Source of the DNA: Streptomyces sp. H27-H1
Lineage (GTDB): Bacteria > Actinomycetota > Actinomycetes > Streptomycetales > Streptomycetaceae
DNA: 64,000 nucleotides
Assembly: GCF_026627445.1 (NCBI RefSeq)
Contig: NZ_JAPNLJ010000037.1
Location: forward strand, 28,326 to 92,325
Direction: 5' to 3'
Part shown: piece after piece, positions 1 to 8,381 of the stretch
Layout of the letters: each line of letters opens with the position of its first letter
Position numbering within the stretch: position 1 is the first letter of the stretch
Translations under genes and position numbers: made by a program
Notes under the pieces: model-generated
What the model was told of the DNA's origin: nothing
Seen by the model: the letters and a program-made list of their open reading frames with translations, nothing else
Databases searched by the model: none

Positions 1-116
1 CGTGCGCCCCTGCCACAGGGGGACAGTCGCCCGCCGAGTCCCGCAGCTCCCGAATTCTCTACGGAAACCCCGCATCGGCGGCCTGTGGCGTCATGCGAAG
101 AAAGCAGACGAATCCC
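1..116 (+). promoter_or_regulatory. rplS 5' leader / intergenic region
   Basis: No convincing coding sequence is seen before rplS. In Streptomyces trmD usually precedes rplS, so this is probably the trmD-rplS spacer, but nothing here is recognisably trmD. Only a weak purine run (AAGAAAGCAG at about 97-106) precedes the rplS ATG. Confidence 0.4.
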
Positions 117-467
117 ATGTCTCACCTGCTCGATGGCGTCAACGCCGCCACCCTGCGCTCGGACGTCCCGGCCTTCCGCCCGGGTGACACCGTCAACGTT
201 CACGTCCGCGTGATCGAGGGCAACCGCTCCCGTATCCAGCAGTTCAAGGGTGTCGTCATCCGCCGTCAGGGCGCCGGCGTCTCCGAGACCTTCTCGGTCC
301 GCAAGGTCTCCTTCAGCGTCGGCGTGGAGCGCACCTTCCCGGTCCACTCCCCGATCTTCGAGAAGATCGAGCTCGTCACCCGCGGTGACGTGCGTCGCGC
401 CAAGCTGTACTTCCTCCGTGAGCTCCGCGGCAAGGCCGCGAAGATCAAGGAGAAGCGCGACCGCTGA
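117..467 (+). CDS. rplS: 50S ribosomal protein L19
   Basis: Large-subunit ribosomal protein L19, which sits at the 30S-50S interface. The 116-residue product has the family length and core, including the central RIQQFKGVVIRRQG stretch, VERTFPVHSP, and a basic C-terminus ending KIKEKRDR. ATG at 117 is chosen over an upstream in-frame ATG at 93 because the protein then begins MSHLLDGVN, as L19 proteins do. It is the first gene of the same-strand series leading into the signal peptidase genes, the usual arrangement in Streptomyces. Identity is secure; the exact start is only slightly uncertain. Confidence 0.96.
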   Translation: MSHLLDGVNAATLRSDVPAFRPGDTVNVHVRVIEGNRSRIQQFKGVVIRRQGAGVSETFSVRKVSFSVGVERTFPVHSPIFEKIELVTRGDVRRAKLYFLRELRGKAAKIKEKRDR

Positions 468-512
468 TCTGCTCCCGGGGTTCAGGGGAAGGCCGGATAG
501 GCTCTCCCCCCG

Positions 513-1259
513 ATGGACACCGAAGCACCTCACACGCAGCGCGGCCACTCTTCCCCCGACGAGGGGGAGGAGAGGTCGCGTTTCGTGTTTTCCGGGGCGG
601 CCCCGGGCCCAGGCAGGTCCGGGTGGCTGACCTGGCGGCGGGCCGGGCTGCTCGGCGCGGCCTGCACCGTCTTCCTGCTGCTGCTCAGCAATTTCGTGCT
701 CCAGCCCTTCCTGATCCCGAGCCGCTCGATGGAGCCCACGCTCGCCGTCGGCGACCGGGTCCTGGTCAACAAGCTGGCGTACCGTTTCGGCGGCCCGCCG
801 GAGCGCGGGGACGTCGTGGTCTTCGACGGCACGGGCTCCTTCGTACGTGAGGCCCCGGCCGGGAATCCGGTCGGCGACGCCGTGCACGGCGTCGCCTCGG
901 CGCTCGGGCTGGCCGAGCCCTCGGACACCGATTTCGTGAAGCGGGTCGTGGGCGTCGGCGGGGACGACGTGGTGTGCGACGAGAACGGCCGGATCAAGGT
1001 CAACGGGGTGCTGCTGGACGAGCCGTACCTCTTTCCCGGCGACTCGGGATCGAAAGTGCCGTTCCGTATCGTCGTGCCCCTTGGGAGCCTGTGGGTCATG
1101 GGTGATCATCGTTCCCAGTCCCGGGATTCACGGGACCACCTGGGCGAGCCGGGCGGGGGGATGGTGCCGGTGGAGAAGGTGATCGGGCGGGCCGACTGGA
1201 TCGGCTGGCCGGTGTCACGCTGGGGCGGCGTTGGTTCCGTGGGCGGTGGTCGTGGGTAG
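513..1259 (+). CDS. lepB: type I signal peptidase (first of four, SipW-like)
   Basis: Membrane-bound serine/lysine signal peptidase that removes signal peptides from Sec and Tat exported proteins. The 248-residue product has a single N-terminal membrane segment (about residues 44-66), the catalytic serine in IPSRSMEPTL (Ser72), and the general-base lysine in DFVKRVVGVGGD (Lys143). The MGDHRSQSRDSR box follows. No C-terminal membrane helix is visible. By position it matches the first gene (sipW) of the four-gene sip cluster known from Streptomyces lividans. The ATG at 513 has no good ribosome site; a TAGGCT hexamer at 498-503 could mean a leaderless transcript, which is only a guess. It overlaps the next gene. 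Confidence 0.93.
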   Translation: MDTEAPHTQRGHSSPDEGEERSRFVFSGAAPGPGRSGWLTWRRAGLLGAACTVFLLLLSNFVLQPFLIPSRSMEPTLAVGDRVLVNKLAYRFGGPPERGDVVVFDGTGSFVREAPAGNPVGDAVHGVASALGLAEPSDTDFVKRVVGVGGDDVVCDENGRIKVNGVLLDEPYLFPGDSGSKVPFRIVVPLGSLWVMGDHRSQSRDSRDHLGEPGGGMVPVEKVIGRADWIGWPVSRWGGVGSVGGGRG

Positions 1260-2115
1260 CCGCGGGCGCTCGCGGGACGACCGGGACGAGGGCGCGGACG
1301 CGGAGCCGGAGCACGAAGCGGGAGCCGAGCCGGCGGAGCCGGGCGGCCGGGCCGACCGCAGGCGCCTGGCCCGCCGGGTCCGGCGCAGACGGCGTACCCG
1401 CCGGATGGGGGAGCTGCCCCTGCTGGTGGTGGTCGCGCTGTGCATCGCTCTGGTCCTCAAGACCTTCCTGGTGCAGGCCTTCTTCATCCCGTCGGGCTCC
1501 ATGGAGCAGACGATCCGGATCGGCGACCGGGTCCTGGTGGACAAGCTGACCCCGTGGTTCGGCTCCAAGGTCGAGCGCGGCGAGGTCGTCGTGTTCAAGG
1601 ACCCGGGAGGCTGGCTGGGCAGCGACGGCGTCCAGCCCGCGCAGGACCCGGTGGGGATCAAGCAGATCAAGCAGACCCTCACCTTCATCGGCCTGCTGCC
1701 CTCGGCGAACGAACAGGACCTGATCAAGCGGGTCATCGGCGTCGGCGGGGACACCGTGAAGTGCTGCGACGCCCGGGGCCGGGTCACCGTCAACGGATCG
1801 CCGCTCGACGAGTCGTACGTGAACCCGGGCAACGCGCCCTCCGAGATCCGCTTCGAGGTGCAGGTGCCCGTGGGCCGGCTCTTCGTCATGGGCGACCACC
1901 GTGCGAATTCCGCCGACTCCCGCTACCACCTCGACGAAGGTTTCCACGGCACGATCGACGAGAGCGGGGTGGTCGGTCAGGCCGTGGTGATCGCCTGGCC
2001 GTTCGGGCACTGGCACCGGCTGGAACAGCCCGCCACCTTCCGCATGGTTCCCGACCAGGCGCGCGGCGGCCGTCGCGCGCCCCGTAGGCGCCGGGGCGGC
2101 TCCTCATTCGCATAG
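1252..2115 (+). CDS. lepB: type I signal peptidase (second of four, SipX-like)
   Basis: Second signal peptidase, about 287 residues. A long charged cytoplasmic N-terminus rich in Arg (RRRRRTRR) precedes one membrane helix at about residues 54-77. The catalytic serine lies in IPSGSMEQTI (about Ser83) and the lysine in DLIKRVIGVGGDT (about Lys159). The C-terminus is very basic (RRAPRRRRGG) and shows no second membrane helix. The frame is open upstream to a TTG at 1231. The GTG at 1252 is preferred because it overlaps the preceding stop by 8 nt, but GTG 1246 is possible. Four adjacent paralogues suggest tandem duplication and division of labour over substrates. Confidence 0.9.
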   Translation: MGSRGRSRDDRDEGADAEPEHEAGAEPAEPGGRADRRRLARRVRRRRRTRRMGELPLLVVVALCIALVLKTFLVQAFFIPSGSMEQTIRIGDRVLVDKLTPWFGSKVERGEVVVFKDPGGWLGSDGVQPAQDPVGIKQIKQTLTFIGLLPSANEQDLIKRVIGVGGDTVKCCDARGRVTVNGSPLDESYVNPGNAPSEIRFEVQVPVGRLFVMGDHRANSADSRYHLDEGFHGTIDESGVVGQAVVIAWPFGHWHRLEQPATFRMVPDQARGGRRAPRRRRGGSSFA

Positions 2116-2174
2116 TGTGTCCTTGGTCTCCCGCGCCTTCGGGAACTCCCGCTCGTTAGGGGAGGGGAGGGCCC

Positions 2175-3143
2175 GTGCCGCATCAGGCCCGGGCGTCGAT
2201 TTCCGAACGAGGAGTGAATGTGGGGGACGTGGCGGTTGGTGCGCGGTCCGGACGCGACGAGGGCGGCGAGGAGCCGGACGACTCCGTCAAGCGCGATGCC
2301 GTGGAGAACGACGGCGACGCGATGGACGGCGCCGCGGCACGCCCGCACCGTTCGTTCTGGAAGGAGCTGCCGCTCCTGGTCGGCATCGCCCTGCTGCTCG
2401 CTCTGCTGATCAAGACCTTCCTGGTGCAGGCGTTCTCCATCCCCTCCGACTCGATGCAGAACACCCTGCAGCGAGGCGACCGGGTGCTGGTGGACAAGCT
2501 GACGCCGTGGTTCGGATCGGAGCCCGAGCGCGGTGAGGTCGTGGTCTTCCACGACCCGTCGAACTGGCTGAGCGGGGAAGCCACCCCGGACGCCAACATC
2601 GCGCAGAAGGCCCTCAGCTGGATCGGCCTCATGCCGTCCGCCGAGGAGCGGGACCTGATCAAGCGGACGATCGCCATCGGCGGTGACACGGTCGAGTGCA
2701 AGAAGGGCGGACCGGTCGTCGTCAACGGCAAGGAGCTCGACGAGCCGTACATCTTCCCGGGCAACACCCCCTGCGACGACTTCCCCTTCGGGCCGCTCAC
2801 CGTGCCCAAGGGCAAGATCTGGGTGATGGGCGACCACCGGCAGAACTCGCAGGACTCCCGCTACCACCAGCAGGACTCCACCCAGGGCTTCGTGCCCGTC
2901 AGCGATGTCGTCGGACGCGCCGTGGTGGTCGCCTGGCCGATCACCCGCTGGTCCACGCTGCCGGTTCCGGAGACCTTCGACCAGCCGGGCATCGGCAACC
3001 AGACCAAGGCCACCGCGCTCGGCCTGGGAGCCGCCGGGCTGGCGCCCGTCGGGCTCGGACCGGCCGCGCTCGGCTTCGCCGGCGTCGTGCCGGTCCTGCT
3101 GTGGCGCAGGCGGAGGCTGACCGCGGGGCCTACCGGCAGGTAG
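2175..3143 (+). CDS. lepB: type I signal peptidase (third of four, SipY-like)
   Basis: Third signal peptidase, up to 322 residues. An acidic N-terminus precedes the membrane helix at about residues 66-86. Active-site motifs are IPSDSMQNTL (Ser93) and DLIKRTIAIGGDT (Lys163). Unlike the first two genes it has a second hydrophobic segment at about residues 279-310 ending in WRRRRL, so it should span the membrane at both ends. Two starts have ribosome sites: GTG 2175 behind a GGAGGGGAGGG run, and GTG 2220 behind GAGGAG at 2209-2214. The longer form is given, with moderate confidence in the start. Confidence 0.9.
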   Translation: MPHQARASISERGVNVGDVAVGARSGRDEGGEEPDDSVKRDAVENDGDAMDGAAARPHRSFWKELPLLVGIALLLALLIKTFLVQAFSIPSDSMQNTLQRGDRVLVDKLTPWFGSEPERGEVVVFHDPSNWLSGEATPDANIAQKALSWIGLMPSAEERDLIKRTIAIGGDTVECKKGGPVVVNGKELDEPYIFPGNTPCDDFPFGPLTVPKGKIWVMGDHRQNSQDSRYHQQDSTQGFVPVSDVVGRAVVVAWPITRWSTLPVPETFDQPGIGNQTKATALGLGAAGLAPVGLGPAALGFAGVVPVLLWRRRRLTAGPTGR

Positions 3144-3187
3144 GGTGCCGCCCAGGTCGACGATCTCCGAGTGTGGGGGCGCTTGCA

Positions 3188-3964
3188 ATGGGCGGAACAC
3201 GAGCAATACGAGCAGGTGACGGCGATGGCCGCGGTGCTCTCGGCAGCACACTGTCGGGAATAGCCGTGGCCATCGGCTTTGTGCTCTTCCTGGGCGGGTT
3301 CGTGTGGGGAGCCGTCGTGTACCAGCCGTACACGGTGCCGACCGACTCGATGGTGCCGACGGTGAAACCCGGAGACCGGGTACTGGCCCAGCGCATCACC
3401 GGGGGAGAGGTGCGCCGCGGGGACGTGGTGATCTTCAAGGACGAGCAGTGGAGCGATTCGCCGATGGTCAAGCGGGTCGTCGGCATCGGCGGTGACACGG
3501 TCAGGTGCTGCGGTGACGGCGGACGGCTCACCGTGAACGGCAAGGTGCTGGACGAGCCGTACATCGAGGCGGAGAAGCTCGACGTGGCCGGCGCCCCGGG
3601 CGGCTCGGCCTCCCGGACGCCGTTCGAGGTGACGGTGCCGGAGGGCAACCTCTTCCTGCTCGGTGACCGGCGCGGAGCCTCGCTGGACTCCCGGGCACAC
3701 CTGGAGGAGGCCGGACAGGGCACGGTGGCCCGTTCGGCGGTGAAGGCCCGTGTCGACGCCCTCGCATGGCCTGCCATGTCGATGCTGGAACGGCCCAAGA
3801 CCTACGCGGCCCTGCCCGGCGGGATCTCGACGGCGGGGCCGCTGCGGCTCCAGGTGGCCGCGGTGGCGGCCGGAGCCGCCATGGTGGTGCTCGGAGCCGC
3901 GTACGGGCCGGTCGTACGGGTTCTCGGGCGCGGGCGGCGGCGGGAGCAGGCAGATGGCCGCTGA
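3188..3964 (+). CDS. lepB: type I signal peptidase (fourth of four, SipZ-like)
   Basis: Fourth signal peptidase, 258 residues. It has an N-terminal membrane helix (about 22-45), catalytic serine in VPTDSMVPTV (Ser54), catalytic lysine in PMVKRVVGIGGDT (Lys95), and a C-terminal hydrophobic helix (about 220-245). The usual MGDHR box is LGDRRGASLDSR here. ATG 3188 is the first methionine giving a normal cytoplasmic N-terminus. The 3' end overlaps the Nudix gene by 11 nt, so the two are probably cotranslated, as reported for the S. lividans sip cluster. Confidence 0.92.
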   Translation: MGGTRAIRAGDGDGRGALGSTLSGIAVAIGFVLFLGGFVWGAVVYQPYTVPTDSMVPTVKPGDRVLAQRITGGEVRRGDVVIFKDEQWSDSPMVKRVVGIGGDTVRCCGDGGRLTVNGKVLDEPYIEAEKLDVAGAPGGSASRTPFEVTVPEGNLFLLGDRRGASLDSRAHLEEAGQGTVARSAVKARVDALAWPAMSMLERPKTYAALPGGISTAGPLRLQVAAVAAGAAMVVLGAAYGPVVRVLGRGRRREQADGR

Positions 3965-4499
3965 CGCGACGGGGCCTGGGGCCGGGCCGGATGGTCTGGC
4001 CGGGTCGCGTGGGCCGGCCGGGCCGCGCAAGGTGGCGCGGGTGATCCTGCTGGACCCGCAGGACAGGATCCTGCTGATGCACGGATTCGAGCCGCAAGAC
4101 CCGGCGGACGACTGGTGGTTCACCCCGGGCGGCGGTCTCGAGGGGGCCGAGACCCGGGAGCAGGCCGCGCTCCGCGAGCTCGCCGAGGAGACCGGGATCA
4201 CCGGCGTGCAGCTGGGGCCGGTGCTGTGGCACCGCTACTGCTCGTTCCCCTTCGACGGGCGCCGCTGGGAGCAGGACGAGTGGTACTTCCTGGCCCGGAC
4301 CACACAGACGGCGACCGTGCTGGGCGGCCTCACCGAGCTGGAGCGCCGTAGCGTCTCGGGCACCAAGTGGTGGACCTCCGAGGAACTTCTTGCGGCACAT
4401 GAGACGGTGTACCCGACCAGACTCGCAGAGCTGCTCCGCACGCTGCTCGACGATGGTCCCCCGGGTGCGCCCGTGAACCTGGCCCCGGAAATCGTTTAG
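3954..4499 (+). CDS. Nudix hydrolase
   Basis: Mg-dependent hydrolase of nucleoside diphosphates linked to another moiety; the substrate cannot be read from sequence. The 181-residue protein carries a full Nudix box at about residues 60-82: GGLEGAETREQAALRELAEE followed by TGI, matching G-x5-E-x7-REUxEExGU. ATG 3954 has a GGGAGCAGG ribosome site and overlaps the end of the signal peptidase gene. Nudix genes are the usual neighbour of the sip cluster. Alternatives such as a MutT-type 8-oxo-dGTPase cannot be separated from a general housecleaning enzyme here. Confidence 0.9.
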   Translation: MAADATGPGAGPDGLAGSRGPAGPRKVARVILLDPQDRILLMHGFEPQDPADDWWFTPGGGLEGAETREQAALRELAEETGITGVQLGPVLWHRYCSFPFDGRRWEQDEWYFLARTTQTATVLGGLTELERRSVSGTKWWTSEELLAAHETVYPTRLAELLRTLLDDGPPGAPVNLAPEIV

Positions 4500-4554
4500 G
4501 GGCGCACGGGCCTGGCGCACAATAGGGGGACGCACGGCTGAAGGGGAACATGCC

Positions 4555-4863
4555 ATGAGTGCCGAGGACCTCGAGAAGTACGAGACCGAGATGGAGCTGA
4601 AGCTCTATCGCGAGTACCGCGACGTCGTCGGGCTGTTCAAGTATGTGATCGAGACCGAACGCCGTTTCTACCTCACCAACGATTACGAGATGCAAGTGCA
4701 CTCGGTGCAGGGGGAGGTCTTCTTCGAGGTCTCGATGGCCGACGCGTGGGTCTGGGACATGTACCGGCCGGCTCGCTTCGTCAAGCAGGTGCGGGTACTG
4801 ACCTTCAAGGACGTGAACATCGAGGAGCTCAACAAGAGCGATCTCGAGCTTCCGGGCAGCTGA
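4555..4863 (+). CDS. DUF2469 family protein
   Basis: Small conserved actinobacterial protein of unknown function, 102 residues, acidic and without signal or membrane segments. It begins MSAEDLEKYETEMEL and contains YLTNDYEMQVHSVQGEVFFE and ADAWVWDMYRP, sequences I associate with the DUF2469 family found between rplS/lepB and yraN in many actinomycetes. The ATG at 4555 follows a GAAGGGGAAC ribosome site. Position is conserved, but the role is not known; a link to the neighbouring YraN or YifB proteins is only guilt by association. Confidence 0.85.
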   Translation: MSAEDLEKYETEMELKLYREYRDVVGLFKYVIETERRFYLTNDYEMQVHSVQGEVFFEVSMADAWVWDMYRPARFVKQVRVLTFKDVNIEELNKSDLELPGS

Positions 4864-4967
4864 TTCCCTCCCCGGGGTGACGGGGTTGTCCACATCGCCC
4901 CGGTTGTCCACCAAGATCCACGAGGTGGGCGGGGACGCGGGATCGTCGGTGCCGGAGGTGGTGCCGG

Positions 4968-5339
4968 ATGAACGCGAAGGGCGTGGCACAACAGGCATTG
5001 GGGCGGTACGGCGAAGATCTCGCGACGCGGCGGCTCACCGAGGCCGGGATGACCGTGATCGCGCGGAACTGGCGATGTCGCGGCGGGGAGATCGACATCG
5101 TCGCCCGGGACGGGGACGCCCTCGTCGTGTGCGAGGTCAAGACCCGGCGGGCGGGGGAGTTCGAGCATCCCATGGCCGCCCTGCGGCCAGCCAAGGCCGA
5201 GCGCCTGCGCAGGCTCGCCGGGCGCTGGCTGGCCGACCACGGGGGACCACCGCCGGGCGGAGTGCGCATCGACCTCGTCGGCATCCTCCTGCCGCGGCGC
5301 GGCGGGCCCGTGGTGGAGCACGTCAGGGGGGCGGCCTGA
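4968..5339 (+). CDS. YraN family (UPF0102) endonuclease-like protein
   Basis: Predicted small restriction-endonuclease-fold protein, 123 residues. The diagnostic motifs are GRYGEDLATRRL near the N-terminus, RCRGGEIDIVARDG, and VVCEVKTRR, which give the E/D-ExK catalytic pattern of the fold. Its cellular role is not settled; conservation beside YifB and DprA suggests DNA processing or recombination. A GGAGGTGG ribosome site precedes ATG 4968. The stop overlaps the next start by one base (TGATG), so it forms an operon with yifB and dprA. Confidence 0.9.
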   Translation: MNAKGVAQQALGRYGEDLATRRLTEAGMTVIARNWRCRGGEIDIVARDGDALVVCEVKTRRAGEFEHPMAALRPAKAERLRRLAGRWLADHGGPPPGGVRIDLVGILLPRRGGPVVEHVRGAA

Positions 5340-6961
5340 TGGGGTTCGCACGGGCCTGCTCGGTCGCCCTCGTGGGCGTCGACGGCGTAGTGGTGGAGGT
5401 CCAGGCCGACCTGGAGCCCGGGGTCGCCGCCTTCGCCCTGGTGGGGCTGCCGGACAAGACCCTGGTCGAGAGCCGGGACCGGGTCCGGGCGGCCGTGGTG
5501 AACTCCGGCGCCGCCTGGCCGCAGAAGAAGCTCACCGTCGGCCTCAGCCCGGCGTCGGTCCCCAAGAGCGGCGCGGGTTTCGACCTCGCTGTGGCGGCAG
5601 CCGTCCTGGGCGCCGCGGAAGTGATCGACCCGAAGGTGATCGCCGATCTCGTCCTCATCGGGGAACTGGGCCTGGACGGCCGGGTGCGTCCCGTCCGCGG
5701 GATCCTGCCGGCGGTGCTCGCCGCCGCCGAGGCCGGGTACCGGCAGGTGGTGGTCCCGCAGCAGTGCGCTGCCGAAGCCATGCTCGTCCCGGACGTCTCC
5801 GTGCTCGGAGTGCGCAGCCTGCGGCAATTGATCGCGGTGCTCACGGACGGGGTGGTCCCCGAGGAGGATCCGCCGGATCCTCCGGGGCGTCCGGACCCGA
5901 TGCTCGCCGGGCTGGTCGTCCCGGGAGCCGGACTCGGCACGGGAGTCACCCGGGCCGGCGACGGCCGGGACTTCCCGGACCTCGCCGACGTCTCCGGACA
6001 GTACGCGGCGCGCCGGGCCCTGGAGGTGGCGGCGGCCGGGGGCCACCACCTCTTCCTGAGCGGGCCCCCGGGCGCGGGCAAGACGATGCTGGCCGAGAGA
6101 ATCCCCTGGATCCTGCCCCCGCTCACCCGGCAGGACTCCCTGGAGGTCACGGCCGTCCACTCGGTCGCGGGAATCCTGCCCCCGGGCGAACCGCTCGTCA
6201 CCCGGCCCCCCTACTGCGCCCCGCACCACTCGGCCACCATGCAGTCCCTCGTCGGGGGCGGAGCCGGTGTGGCCAGGCCCGGAGCGGTCTCCCTGGCGCA
6301 CAGGGGGGTGCTCTTCCTGGACGAAGCCGCGGAGTTCAGCACCAAGGCCCTGGACGCCCTGCGCCAGCCCCTCGAAGCGGGGCGCGTGGTCATCGCCCGG
6401 GCCGCCGGGGTGGTAAGCCTGCCGGCCCGGTTCCTGCTGGTGCTGGCGGCCAACCCCTGCCCATGCGGACGGCACACCCTGCACGGCGCCGGATGCGACT
6501 GCCCGGCCTCGGTGATCCGCCGCTACCAGGCCCGGCTGTCGGGGCCGTTGCTGGACCGGGTGGACCTGCGGGTCGTGGTCGAGCCGGTCACCCGCTCCGA
6601 TCTGCTGGGGCGCGGTGGCCGCGGCGAAGCCACGGCGGTGGTCGCGGGCCGGGTCCGGGAGGCCCGGGACCGGGCGGCGGCCCGGCTCGACGGCACGCCC
6701 TGGCGACTCAACGCGGAGGTTCCCGGCCACGAGCTGCGGACCCGCTGGCCGGCCGCCCCGGGAGCGCTGGCCCAGGCGGAGCTGGACCTGGAGCGCGGCC
6801 TGCTCACCGCACGAGGGCTCGACCGGGTACTGCGAGTCGCCTGGACGGTGGCCGACTTGAGGAGCCGGGACCGCCCCGACGCCCTGGACGTCGCGGTCGC
6901 CCTCGAACTGCGCACCGGAATCGCCCGCGGAGCCACGGCGCACCTGGACGCCGCCTCATGA
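5339..6961 (+). CDS. YifB family Mg chelatase-like AAA+ ATPase (ComM-like)
   Basis: AAA+ ATPase of the ComM/YifB family; ComM in naturally competent bacteria is a branch-migration helicase for integrating transformed DNA. The 540-residue protein has an N-terminal ChlI-like domain (about 1-170), Walker A GPPGAGKT at 242-249, Walker B VLFLDEA at 324-330, and the conserved cysteine cluster in NPCPCGRHTLHGAGC. The C-terminal lid region follows. It shares a one-base overlap with the yraN-like gene and a four-base ATGA overlap with dprA, so the three are translationally coupled. The order yraN-yifB-dprA recurs widely in bacteria. Confidence 0.93.
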   Translation: MGFARACSVALVGVDGVVVEVQADLEPGVAAFALVGLPDKTLVESRDRVRAAVVNSGAAWPQKKLTVGLSPASVPKSGAGFDLAVAAAVLGAAEVIDPKVIADLVLIGELGLDGRVRPVRGILPAVLAAAEAGYRQVVVPQQCAAEAMLVPDVSVLGVRSLRQLIAVLTDGVVPEEDPPDPPGRPDPMLAGLVVPGAGLGTGVTRAGDGRDFPDLADVSGQYAARRALEVAAAGGHHLFLSGPPGAGKTMLAERIPWILPPLTRQDSLEVTAVHSVAGILPPGEPLVTRPPYCAPHHSATMQSLVGGGAGVARPGAVSLAHRGVLFLDEAAEFSTKALDALRQPLEAGRVVIARAAGVVSLPARFLLVLAANPCPCGRHTLHGAGCDCPASVIRRYQARLSGPLLDRVDLRVVVEPVTRSDLLGRGGRGEATAVVAGRVREARDRAAARLDGTPWRLNAEVPGHELRTRWPAAPGALAQAELDLERGLLTARGLDRVLRVAWTVADLRSRDRPDALDVAVALELRTGIARGATAHLDAAS

Positions 6962-8142
6962 CCGCCCCCGCCCCCGCCCCCGCGCCCGGCCCGGAGCCGG
7001 TGGCGGAGCCCGCGGACGAGGTGCTCGCCCGGGCCGCCCTCACCCGGGTCCTGGAGCCCGGGGAGGGGCACGGCGGGCGCTGGCTGCGCGCGTACGGCGC
7101 CGTCGGGCTGATACGGCTGCTGACCGGGCACGCAGCGGAGTCCGGAGTACTGCCCGGGGTCGGCGGGGAGCGGCTCGCCGGATACCGACGCAGGGCCGCA
7201 CAGGCCGACCCCCGGCGGGACCTGGCGGCCGTCGCCGAGGCCGGGGGCCGCTTCGTCTGCCCCGGGTCGGCGGAGTGGCCGAGTCAGCTGGACGACCTCG
7301 GCGACGCCCGGCCCGTCGGGCTGTGGGTGCGGGGCAGGCCGAGCCTGCGGACCTGGGCACTGCGCTCGGTGGCGGTGGTCGGGGCCCGCGCTTGTACTCC
7401 GTACGGGGTGCACATGGCCCAGAGCCTGGCCGGCGCACTCGCCGAGCGCGGCTGGGTGGTCGTCTCGGGCGCCGCCTACGGGATCGACGGCGCCGCCCAC
7501 CGCGGGGCCCTCGCCGCCGGCGGAGCCACGGCCGCCGTGCTGGCCTGCGGGGTGGACGTGCCATACCCGCGCGGGCACGCCGGACTGCTCGGGCGGATCG
7601 CCGCCCAGGGGCTGCTCCTCGGCGAACTGCCGCCGGGCAGCCACCCCACGCCGAGCCGGTTCGTCCTGCGCAACCGCGTCATCGCCGCCCTGACCCGGGG
7701 CACCGTCGTCGTGGAGGCGGCCCATCGCAGCGGGTCCCTGGTCACCGCCCGGCGCGCCCAGGCGCTGGGGAGGCTGACCATGGGCGTCCCCGGCCCGGCC
7801 ACCAGCGGGCTCTCCGCCGGTGTGCACGAGCTGCTGCGCGGTGAAGCCTCCCTGGTCACGGACGCGGCGGAGGTCATCGAGCTGGTCGGGGGGATGGGCG
7901 AACTGGCCCCGGAGCGGCGCGGCCCCGTGATCGCCCGGGATCTGCTGGGCCCCGACGCGGTCCGGGTACTCGACGCACTCCCGGCGGGACGGCTCGCCGA
8001 CCTGGAGGAGCTGGCCCTCGCGGCGGGCACGGACACCGATGAAGTCATCGGCAGACTGTACGAACTTCACTCTCTGGGGTTCGTCGAACGGCAGGGCGAC
8101 GGCTGGCAGTTGACCCCGAAGCGGCCGAGAGGAGGCGCATAA
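6958..8142 (+). CDS. dprA: DNA-processing protein DprA
   Basis: DprA loads RecA on incoming single-stranded DNA during transformation; its role in non-competent Streptomyces is unclear. The 394-residue protein has the Rossmann-like DprA core: VAVVGARACTPYG (about 140), VVSGAAYGIDGAAHRGAL (about 165), and RFVLRNRVIAAL (about 238). A C-terminal winged-helix-like part ends RPRGGA, with VIGRLYELHSLGFVER. The start ATG 6958 overlaps the yifB-like stop as ATGA. The N-terminus is Ala/Pro rich. It is the last gene of its operon; 239 bp separate it from whiG. Confidence 0.93.
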   Translation: MTAPAPAPAPGPEPVAEPADEVLARAALTRVLEPGEGHGGRWLRAYGAVGLIRLLTGHAAESGVLPGVGGERLAGYRRRAAQADPRRDLAAVAEAGGRFVCPGSAEWPSQLDDLGDARPVGLWVRGRPSLRTWALRSVAVVGARACTPYGVHMAQSLAGALAERGWVVVSGAAYGIDGAAHRGALAAGGATAAVLACGVDVPYPRGHAGLLGRIAAQGLLLGELPPGSHPTPSRFVLRNRVIAALTRGTVVVEAAHRSGSLVTARRAQALGRLTMGVPGPATSGLSAGVHELLRGEASLVTDAAEVIELVGGMGELAPERRGPVIARDLLGPDAVRVLDALPAGRLADLEELALAAGTDTDEVIGRLYELHSLGFVERQGDGWQLTPKRPRGGA

Positions 8143-8381
8143 ACCGCAGGCACCCGGCGAGGCGGTCGCTGACCTGGGGTGTTCCGGTGAAAGAGTGAAG
8201 CCGATGAGAGACGCGGTCTTCCCGGTGGCAGCCGCCGGGACCGTGCGCCAGGCGCCGGTCCCGGGTCGCCCGCGCGAGTCGGGGCGCCTTTGCGGGCCCG
8301 CGCGATCCCGTACTCTTCGCGCACCGCGACACTTCCGTCACGCTACGCTCCCAAGGAATCCAGCTCCGGCAAAGGCGAAGC

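Noticed and set aside
1..187. A small gene at the left edge in frame 2
   Set aside because: It overlaps rplS, has no family match and poor codon pattern; it is a shadow frame.
4829..6943. Long antisense frame opposite the yraN-like and yifB-like genes
   Set aside because: Shadow frame produced by strong third-position G/C bias; no motif or start signal.
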